DNA from: Bacillota bacterium
Lineage (GTDB): Bacteria; Bacillota; Clostridia; Oscillospirales; Ruminococcaceae
DNA: 6,642 nt
Assembly (NCBI GenBank): GCA_023396215.1
Contig: JAEWWW010000006.1
Location: 1 to 6,642, forward strand
Direction: 5' to 3'
In this document: piece after piece, positions 1-4,518 of the stretch
Layout: every line of letters starts with the position of its first letter
How positions within the stretch are numbered: position 1 is the stretch's first letter
Notes under the pieces: model-generated
The model's input: only the letters and a program-made list of their open reading frames with translations
Database searches by the model: none
Told to the model about the DNA's origin: nothing
Translations under genes and position numbers: made by a program

Positions 1-341
1 AAGCGGTGAAGGAGGCGGCCGTCTTCTTTTCAGCCATCTTCCTGATCGGCATTATTTTTTCGGCGGTGGGCGTGCTGCTATCCGCCCTGCTGAAAAACGG
101 CAGGGCCACGGCGGGGGTGGCCCTCGCCATCGTGTTCGGCAGCTTTATTTTGGGCATAATGTCCGTCACCGTCAGCGGCCTTGATTTCCTCATATGGTTT
201 TCACCCATGGACTGGATCAAGACTGCAAAGCTGATGAGTGCAGGCATTCTCTGGCAGGAATGGCTGGTGGGCACCGGGGTGATTCTCTGCGGGATAACGG
301 CGGCATGGCTGCGGTACCGCAAGAAGGATTTGCTGGTATAG
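1..341 (+). CDS. ABC-2 type ABC transporter permease, C-terminal fragment (5' end outside window)
   Basis: The reading frame is open from the window edge (codons from base 3) to a TAG at 339-341. The true start lies upstream, so the GTG at base 6 is probably an internal Val codon. About 112 residues are visible. There are three hydrophobic segments, roughly residues 8-30 (FFSAIFLIGIIFSAVG...), 38-60 and 88-104. The protein ends in a short basic cytoplasmic tail, WLRYRKKDLLV. That layout, and a tail of the form YRxxDL, are typical of ABC-2 family permeases that pair with a separate ATPase, usually for export of drugs, peptides or lipids, or for resistance. The ATPase would be expected upstream and is not visible. 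The gene converges on ktrA, with a hairpin between them. The family call is fairly safe; the substrate is unknown. Confidence 0.72.
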   Translation, partial: AVKEAAVFFSAIFLIGIIFSAVGVLLSALLKNGRATAGVALAIVFGSFILGIMSVTVSGLDFLIWFSPMDWIKTAKLMSAGILWQEWLVGTGVILCGITAAWLRYRKKDLLV

Positions 342-373
342 CAAAGAAGCCTCCGCGCACACAGGCTACGCGG

Positions 374-422
374 CTGCACAGAACCCCTGCCGGGCGAAAC
401 ACCGGGCAGGGGTTCTGTGCAG
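374..422 (+). terminator. Strong hairpin terminator between converging permease and ktrA genes
   Basis: An 18-bp perfect stem pairs 374-391 with 405-422 (arm core GCACAGAACCCCTGCC), with a 13-nt loop. On the + strand it is followed by a T-rich stretch (ATTATTTCTTTTTG), as in a Rho-independent terminator for the permease gene. That T-rich stretch lies inside the last codons of ktrA. On the - strand the stem begins 2 bases after the ktrA stop but lacks a T run. It may still protect or help end the ktr mRNA. Confidence 0.75.
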
Positions 423-424
423 GA

Positions 425-1072
425 TTATTTCTTTTTGTTTTCACTGAGTACGATCAAAACATCCTCTTCGGTAATGAGCGTGTCGGGACGTATCGGTATT
501 TTCAGCTTGTCGTCCCGGCGCATTGCCAGAATGGTCAGATGATGCTTGCGCCGGATGTCCGCCTGTTGAACCGTCTTGCCCATCCACTCGTCCATCGGCC
601 GCATTTCAGTGATGGTGTAGGCGCTGGATTCCTCTAAAATGTCCATGATGTTGGAGCCTGACAGCCTGCGCGCCAGCTTTGCGCCCATTTCGTGCTCCGG
701 CAAAATTACCTCGTTTATCCCGATGCTTTTGAGGATGGCTTTTTGCCGGTTGTTTCGCGCCTTGACAATGATATGCCGGACGCCCTGCTCCTTGGCAATC
801 ATCGCCGCCGTCAGCGAGGCTTCAAAATCCTCCCCTATGGCGAGAATGACCACATGAAAATTACCGAGCCCCAGCTTGCCCAGCGCGTGCTCGTCCGTAA
901 TATCCACCTGAACCACATGGGTCGCATATTCTGTCGCCTGCTGCAGCTTGGCTTCCTCCTTGTCGCATGCCATGACATTGGCGTCCGTCTCGGCCAGAGT
1001 CTGCACAATGCTCATGCCGAAGCGCCCCAGGCCCAAAACTGCAAAATGGGTATATTTCTTTGCTGCCGCCAT
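425..1072 (-). CDS. ktrA: KtrA/TrkA-family potassium uptake regulatory subunit (RCK protein)
   Basis: Cytoplasmic gating subunit of a Ktr potassium uptake system; rings of KtrA bind ATP/ADP or NAD(H) and control the KtrB channel-like subunit. Its 215 residues fit the family (about 220). The N-terminal RCK_N Rossmann domain (about 8-130) has the nucleotide motif GLGRFG at 14-19, an acidic residue ending strand 2 (D37, in ACDKEE) and D57 in VVQVD. The RCK_C domain follows (about 135-212), beginning SGSNIMDILE. In Firmicutes this domain is a known c-di-AMP target, so inhibition by c-di-AMP is plausible but not visible here. The ATG is preceded by AGGAG (1083-1087) that overlaps the TAG stop of ktrB; the genes are 13 bp apart, which suggests translational coupling. 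The short distance to KtrB and the 215-residue length favour KtrA over the longer double-RCK TrkA. Confidence 0.93.
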   Translation of the reverse strand: MAAAKKYTHFAVLGLGRFGMSIVQTLAETDANVMACDKEEAKLQQATEYATHVVQVDITDEHALGKLGLGNFHVVILAIGEDFEASLTAAMIAKEQGVRHIIVKARNNRQKAILKSIGINEVILPEHEMGAKLARRLSGSNIMDILEESSAYTITEMRPMDEWMGKTVQQADIRRKHHLTILAMRRDDKLKIPIRPDTLITEEDVLIVLSENKKK

Positions 1073-1085
1073 ACTGTTTTCACTC

Positions 1086-2483
1086 CTATCCGATAATCAC
1101 TCGTTCGCTGGGAAAACCGATGCCGTCCGTGTGCTTATGCAGCTTCGCGTTCAGTGCGACCACCACCGTTACGGGGCTTAACCGGCCCAGATACATGCAG
1201 ATGATAATCACGACCTTGCCTGCCGGGGAAAGATAGGGCGTGATTCCCGTACTGACCCCCACGGTGCCGGCGGCGGAGCAGCTCTCAAACAGCAAATCCA
1301 GAAATGTGTGGGGATACGGGTTTGCCTGCTCGGTAAAATGCAGAATAAAGGTGGAAGCGAATACCACAATCAGCATGGCGCACACCACGGTAAGGGCTTT
1401 TTGGAGCAGATCCAGGGGTAGGGTGCGTCCAAAGGCTTCCAGCTTATCGCGCCCCTTCAAAACCGAAAGCATCGCAAAGAGGATAACGCCGATGGTCACG
1501 GTTTTCATCCCGCCCGCCGTGCTGGCCGAGGAGCCGCCAATCAGCATGAAAAGGCAGGAGATGGCTTGTGATATCTCGGTCAATCCGTCCTGCGGAATGG
1601 TGTTGAACCCGGCTGTGCGCAGCGTGATCGACTGAAACAGCGCCGCCTGTATTTTTTGCGGAACCGGCAAATCACCAAGGGTAGCCGCATTGGACCATTC
1701 CAGCACCAGGAAGAGCGCGGCGCCGCCCGCAATCAAAGCAGCGGTAACAACAAGGACAATCTTGCTGTGGAGGCTCAGGTGGACAATCCGGTATTTCAGG
1801 GATTTATTTTGCGGATTCTTGATGCCGCGTCCCAGCTCGGCCAATACCGTAAAGCCGATACCGCCCACAACGATGAGGATCATCAAGATCAGATTAATCG
1901 GTACATTTTGCCGGAAAGGGACCATTCCCCCTGTTCCGATGTTGTCGAAGCCCGCGTTGCAGAAGGCGGAGATTGCATGAAATACGCCCTGATACACAGA
2001 TTCCCACGCGGTCATGGAGCCGCCGGCAAAAAAGGATATCGCCAGAAGGACAGCGCCCGCAGCCTCAAACGCCAAGGCAAACAGGACAACACGCTTGACC
2101 AGCATTACCATGCCGCCTATGCTGTCCTGATTGAAGGAGGCCTGAATCGCCTGCCGGTTGCGCAGGGTGATTTGGCGGTTCAAAAGAAGCATGGCGACCG
2201 TCATCACAACCATAAAACCCAGCCCGCCAAACTGTATCAGCGTCAAGATAACGACTTTTCCAAACAACGTCCAGTGCTCCATGGTGTTAACCACCACAAG
2301 ACCGGTGACGCAGTTGGCCGACGTTGCGGTAAACAGCGCGTTTAGAAGCCCTACGCTTTCACCCGATTTACTTGCAATGGGCAGGTTGAGCAGCAATGTG
2401 CCGACTAAGATCATCGCGGCAAAGCCGGTCATGATGGTTTGCGACGGCGTCAGGCGCATTGAATATCCCAATTTCAACTTCAT
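1086..2483 (-). CDS. ktrB: KtrB/TrkH-family potassium transporter membrane subunit
   Basis: Potassium-translocating integral membrane subunit (465 aa, usual KtrB length), built from four M1-P-M2 repeats. All four selectivity-filter P loops are visible: CVTG at 58-61, CNAGF at 175-179, TAGFN at 290-294 and GTVGVS at 406-411. The filter glycines (61, 178, 292, 409) are evenly spaced. The flexible intramembrane gate in the third repeat is GGSSASTAGGMKT (316-328). The conserved gating arginine of the last helix is R434 in YLGRLSP, where many homologues read GRxGP. Start: ATG at 2481-2483 with GGAG at 2494-2497, a 10-nt spacing; an internal Met at residue 9 is a weaker alternative. It is the first gene of a two-gene operon with ktrA, transcribed from the promoter at 2613-2641. 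Filter residues favour K+ with Na+ coupling, as known for Ktr systems. Confidence 0.94.
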   Translation of the reverse strand: MKLKLGYSMRLTPSQTIMTGFAAMILVGTLLLNLPIASKSGESVGLLNALFTATSANCVTGLVVVNTMEHWTLFGKVVILTLIQFGGLGFMVVMTVAMLLLNRQITLRNRQAIQASFNQDSIGGMVMLVKRVVLFALAFEAAGAVLLAISFFAGGSMTAWESVYQGVFHAISAFCNAGFDNIGTGGMVPFRQNVPINLILMILIVVGGIGFTVLAELGRGIKNPQNKSLKYRIVHLSLHSKIVLVVTAALIAGGAALFLVLEWSNAATLGDLPVPQKIQAALFQSITLRTAGFNTIPQDGLTEISQAISCLFMLIGGSSASTAGGMKTVTIGVILFAMLSVLKGRDKLEAFGRTLPLDLLQKALTVVCAMLIVVFASTFILHFTEQANPYPHTFLDLLFESCSAAGTVGVSTGITPYLSPAGKVVIIICMYLGRLSPVTVVVALNAKLHKHTDGIGFPSERVIIG

Positions 2484-2539
2484 ATCGTTTGTACTCCACT
2501 AAATCTGGCACAGAGCATGCATACCGCCGACGTCTCACA

Positions 2540-2567
2540 GGCCGGCATGAAAGCCATCGCCACGGCC
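2540..2567 (-). promoter_or_regulatory. Hairpin in the ktrBA leader
   Basis: On the - strand, the segment forms a stem of GGCC, GGC and ATG paired with CAT, GCC and GGCC, with two small bulges and a GCTTT loop. It lies mid-leader and has no T run, so it is not an intrinsic terminator. It could influence mRNA stability or translation. No known riboswitch family is matched. Confidence 0.3.
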
Positions 2568-2612
2568 CTTGCAGTCAGCAAAATAAGCGTGTAAAATAGC
2601 CATTTTACGATA

Positions 2613-2641
2613 ATTATAGCACAAGACCATGTTGATGTACA
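2613..2641 (-). promoter_or_regulatory. Extended -10 promoter of the ktrBA operon
   Basis: On the - strand, a perfect TATAAT (2613-2618) is preceded by TGC, giving an extended -10 box (TGnTATAAT). A 17-bp spacer separates it from TGTACA (2636-2641), which matches 4 of 6 bases of the -35 consensus. The predicted start near 2606 leaves a leader of about 120 nt before the ktrB ATG. No c-di-AMP (ydaO-type) riboswitch core is recognised in that leader. It does hold a hairpin at 2540-2567. Confidence 0.75.
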
Positions 2642-2776
2642 CTGGAACCAATGGGATTTAGGCGTAATCAAGTTTCAGCAAGCAGGCAAGATTATCTTTC
2701 TGAAATGCGGCAAATTGGGGATAGCTATCAGAGCGTCCTTGTGGCATCCTGTGTCACTAACAGGCGGCGACACAGA

Positions 2777-3022
2777 ATGCAAAACATATTAGACGAGCTC
2801 TATAACCAATATTGCCGAACAACCCCACAGCCATAGGGGCAACAGGAAATTGAGATATGCCACCAGGCTCTCATCCGAAGCTCAGAAAGGCCGGAACCCA
2901 GGCTGGTGCCGGCTACCAGCGGCGACAGCTACCGGCAATATCACCAGCTTTTCTTCGGTGCGGAACGCGAGGATTCTGGGGATGCGAACGCCTCGGAGGA
3001 GCAACAAAAAATGCTCGGATAA
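2777..3022 (+). pseudogene. Probable decayed small clostridial hypothetical gene, one in-frame TAG
   Basis: One frame reads from ATG 2777 through 19 codons (MQNILDELYNQYCRTTPQP), meets TAG at 2834-2836, and stays open for another 61 codons (GQQEIEICHQALIRSSERPE...) to TAA at 3020. The frame has protein-like composition on both sides of the stop: a hydrophobic/acidic N-terminus of the form ILxxLY, then a Glu/Gln/Arg-rich amphipathic tail ending EEQQKMLG. From memory, this resembles small uncharacterised proteins of about 80-120 aa that are common in gut Clostridia. No clear ribosome site is present (GGCGG 9-14 bases upstream at best), and a 7-bp inverted repeat (2749-2755 with 2769-2775) would cover it. 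Together these suggest a remnant. A coincidental open frame cannot be excluded. Confidence 0.35.
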
Positions 3023-3029
3023 GGACAAA

Positions 3030-3070
3030 GGGCTGTAGGCAGGGCCAGAAATATGCCCCGCCTACAGCTC
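3030..3070. other. Stable hairpin downstream of the tRNA terminator
   Basis: GCTGTAGGC (3032-3040) pairs with GCCTACAGC (3060-3068). The stem is extended inward by GGG/CCC with one bulged A, and outward by a G-U and a G-C pair. On the - strand it is followed only by CTTTGTCC and on the + strand by an A-rich run, so it is a weak terminator at best in either direction. It could be a second terminator after the tRNA, or part of the decayed small ORF region. Confidence 0.35.
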
Positions 3071-3079
3071 GAAACACAA

Positions 3080-3117
3080 AACAAAAAGCCAGCAAACCCC
3101 GAGGGTTACTGACTTTT
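3080..3117 (-). terminator. Rho-independent terminator of the tRNA-Ala gene
   Basis: On the - strand, directly after the tRNA CCA end, AAAAGTCAGTAACCC pairs with GGGTTTGCTGGCTTTT through two G-U pairs and one bulge, around a TCGG-type loop. A T run follows (GCTTTTTGTTTTG). Position, stem and T tract fit an intrinsic terminator for a single-gene tRNA transcript. Confidence 0.85.
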
Positions 3118-3120
3118 CAA

Positions 3121-3196
3121 TGGTGGACCCAAGGGGGATCGAACCCCTGACCTCTGCATTGCGAACGCAGCGCTCTCCCAGCTGAGCTATGGGCCC
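3121..3196 (-). tRNA. tRNA-Ala (anticodon CGC)
   Basis: A 76-nt cloverleaf is readable on the - strand. The acceptor stem is GGGCCCA/TGGGTCC, containing the G3-U70 wobble pair that marks alanine tRNAs. The D arm is GCTC...GAGC. The anticodon stem CTGCG/TGCAG (last pair G-U) holds the 7-nt loop TTCGCAA, so the anticodon is CGC, reading the Ala codon GCG. The variable loop is AGGTC. The T arm is AGGGG-TTCGATC-CCCCT. The discriminator is A, and CCA is encoded (3121-3123). It stands alone, with its own promoter upstream and terminator downstream. This isoacceptor reads GCG only, fitting a genome with GC-rich third positions. Confidence 0.97.
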
Positions 3197-3225
3197 GCGA
3201 TATGCGGGGGAACTTGACCTCAACA

Positions 3226-3254
3226 ATTATAGCAGAGGCAATGGGTGTTTTCAA
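3226..3254 (-). promoter_or_regulatory. Promoter of the tRNA-Ala gene
   Basis: On the - strand, TTGAAA (3249-3254, 5/6 of consensus) is followed by a 17-bp spacer and a perfect TATAAT (3226-3231) with an upstream TGC (extended -10). The predicted start near 3219 leaves a short leader of about 22 nt before the mature tRNA 5' end. It is a strong housekeeping-type promoter, as expected for stable RNA. Confidence 0.9.
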
Positions 3255-3583
3255 GATAAATTACCAATTTATTTTTGCCCTGCGCCGCCCTACCCCCGGC
3301 AGCAGCATCTTTAGAATTTCGCTCAGGGTCTTGGCATTGGGGAGCCGGTACAAGCAGCAAAAAGTGCCTGTTTTTATGCACTGTTTGTACCGCGAATATG
3401 GTCAAAAAATGGCGAGGGTGACAATTATGGAACTCCCGCCACTTTTTGCATAAGAAATCCGAACCTGCTCAAAAGGGGAGCGGGTTCGGATTTTCTGCTG
3501 TACCCGCAGCCGGCGCAACCGGCGCGGGCAATATCTATCGATGTAGAAGCAAACCCGGCAATACTAAGTAATGCATCACGCCG
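3255..3583. other. Gene-free, hairpin-rich intergenic region
   Basis: No convincing gene is seen. There are three successive inverted repeats: 3346-3392 (GGTACAAGCA pairing with TGTTTGTACC), 3404-3447 (AAAAAATGGCG pairing with CGCCACTTTTT, imperfect) and 3455-3493 (listed separately as a terminator). On the - strand a frame open from 3401 down to a TAA at 3261 reads like protein (LYRLPNAKTLSEILKMLLPG) but has no credible start or ribosome site. It may be a gene fragment. The tRNA promoter starts just beyond its end. The remaining part (3495-3583) is the 3' flank of the GntR gene. Confidence 0.4.
3455..3493 (-). terminator. Hairpin terminator downstream of the GntR gene (possibly bidirectional)
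   Basis: A 16-bp stem pairs 3455-3470 (AAATCCGAACCTGCTC) with 3478-3493 (GAGCGGGTTCGGATTT), with one G-U pair and a 7-nt loop. On the - strand it ends in ATTTCTTATG and lies about 90 nt after the gntR stop. On the + strand it ends in ATTTTCTG. T tails are short on both sides, so efficiency is uncertain, but it is the only terminator-like structure after gntR. Confidence 0.55.
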
Positions 3584-4291
3584 CTATTTTCTGAAAAACA
3601 CCGCGAGGCGGGCCAGATTATAATCGTTGTTCTTCTTAATAATCTTAATGGCGTTTTTGGCGTCCTTGGCGATGATGCTCTCCGCAATGTCCCTGTGGGT
3701 TTCCACGCCCCAGTTCTGGCTGTCATGAAGCCGGTTCATCTCCTTAAAGCAAAACAGCACCATATTCTGGCAGCTTTTCATGGTTTGGGTAAAAAACACG
3801 TTGTGGGCGCTGTTAACGATAGCGATATGAAATTCCAAATCTGCCTGCGAGTAAGCGTCCAAGTCGCCGATGGATTTCTTCATCCGCTGCAATGCGCCCA
3901 GAATCGCCGCATAATCTTCCGTAGTGGCTCTGGTGACCGACAGCTCGATTGCCCTTAGCTCAATGCAGTTGCGAAACTCGATAAAGCTGGTAAAATCCTC
4001 TTCGGTTATTTTAAGGGAGGCGTCGGCAGCCGGAGCCTGAAACTCCGACAAAAAGTTTTTGGGGTTAGAAACAAAGGAGCCCATCCCCCTGCGGGTGACA
4101 ATCATCCCCTGGGTGCGCAGGCGCTGGAGCGCTTCCCGCACCACAACCCGGCTGACGTTAAACAGCTCGCAGAGCTGGTTTTCCGAGGCGAGCTTCTCGC
4201 CCTCGCGCCACTGGCCGGATTGTATCTGCCCGCACATTTGGCTGTAAACCTCGTCAACCAGGTTTCTTTTTTCGATTCTCACAATACCCAT
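3584..4291 (-). CDS. GntR-family (FadR subfamily, FCD domain) transcriptional regulator
   Basis: DNA-binding repressor/activator of 235 aa, the usual FadR-subfamily length. The N-terminal winged helix (about 8-75) shows LASENQLCELFNVSRVVVRE (34-53), then LRTQGMIVTRRGMGSFV, the classic GntR helix-turn-helix plus wing. The C-terminal all-helical FCD ligand domain (about 98-232) carries probable metal ligands D151 and H155 (DLEFH) and H199 (ETHRDI). The place where many FCD proteins have a last His, near the end, reads KKNNDYNL (219-226), so one ligand seems replaced by Asn. FCD regulators usually sense small organic acids. The ATG (4289-4291) has a modest ribosome site, GGAAAGG, about 10 bases upstream. 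It is divergent from the binding-protein/sulfatase operon and is the probable regulator of it and of itself through the two operators in the shared intergenic region. The effector is unknown. Confidence 0.93.
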   Translation of the reverse strand: MGIVRIEKRNLVDEVYSQMCGQIQSGQWREGEKLASENQLCELFNVSRVVVREALQRLRTQGMIVTRRGMGSFVSNPKNFLSEFQAPAADASLKITEEDFTSFIEFRNCIELRAIELSVTRATTEDYAAILGALQRMKKSIGDLDAYSQADLEFHIAIVNSAHNVFFTQTMKSCQNMVLFCFKEMNRLHDSQNWGVETHRDIAESIIAKDAKNAIKIIKKNNDYNLARLAVFFRK

Positions 4292-4324
4292 CCGCTTCCG
4301 ACCTTTCCGTTACTCTGGGTGTAA

Positions 4325-4337
4325 CGTATCATACAAG
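4325..4337. promoter_or_regulatory. Predicted GntR operator 1 (at the gntR start site)
   Basis: CGTATCATACAAG matches operator 2 at 11 of 13 positions, sharing the core TCATACAAG. Its centre, GTATGATAC on the - strand, is a 9-bp palindrome. It covers the predicted gntR transcription start (near 4335), 4 bp past the -10 box, so binding should block the regulator's own promoter. Confidence 0.6.
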
Positions 4338-4341
4338 TTAG

Positions 4342-4370
4342 ATTATATGGGCTTGCATGCAATCTGTCAA
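4342..4370 (-). promoter_or_regulatory. Consensus promoter of the GntR gene
   Basis: On the - strand, a perfect TTGACA (4365-4370), a 17-bp spacer and a perfect TATAAT (4342-4347). The spacer contains the palindrome TTGCATGCAA (4353-4362). Such a strong promoter before a repressor gene implies it is held down, consistent with operator 1 over its start site. Confidence 0.88.
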
Positions 4371-4428
4371 TAAAATATGGCATTTTGTTGTGATAGTTTA
4401 CAATTAGATTGGGGTTTTACATTTTCGA

Positions 4429-4457
4429 TTGACAATCCTGATAATTTATAGTAGTAT
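4429..4457 (+). promoter_or_regulatory. Promoter of the solute-binding protein/sulfatase operon
   Basis: A perfect TTGACA (4429-4434), a 17-bp spacer and TAGTAT (4452-4457, 4/6 of the -10 consensus). The predicted start, near 4464, falls inside operator 2, and the leader to the GTG start is about 55 nt. A nearby TATAGT (4447-4452) is only 12 bp from the -35 box and is a poorer fit. Confidence 0.72.
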
Positions 4458-4470
4458 CTTGTCATACAAG
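4458..4470. promoter_or_regulatory. Predicted GntR operator 2 (at the operon start site)
   Basis: CTTGTCATACAAG is a perfect palindrome with 5-bp arms and a 3-bp centre, and fits the FadR-subfamily pattern TNGTnnnACNA. It directly abuts the -10 box and covers the expected transcription start, a repressor position. A further 6-bp inverted repeat, TATCAA/TTGATA (4471-4476 with 4482-4487), lies immediately downstream. It may form a 5' mRNA hairpin or an accessory site. Confidence 0.7.
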
Positions 4471-4518
4471 TATCAAGGCGTTTGATAACAACTATAGAAA
4501 CAGAAAGGTAGATGTATT

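Noticed and set aside
194..637. 147-codon + strand frame spanning the permease end and ktrA
   Set aside because: It overlaps two supported genes and the terminator hairpin between them, and has no ribosome site.
1656..2345. 229-codon open frame antisense to ktrB
   Set aside because: The sense strand has four potassium-filter motifs; the antisense product is compositionally odd and has no homology I recognise.
2484..2606. c-di-AMP (ydaO-type) riboswitch upstream of ktrB
   Set aside because: It would be expected for ktr genes in this lineage, but the conserved core pieces are not seen and the leader seems too short.
2857..3150. 97-codon + strand frame reaching into the tRNA
   Set aside because: Its end overlaps the tRNA on the opposite strand and the terminator; Arg/Gly/Pro-rich, with no start signal.
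3202..3453. 83-codon + strand frame next to the tRNA
   Set aside because: It begins at the tRNA edge, runs through the tRNA promoter and two inverted repeats, and has no ribosome site; probably chance.
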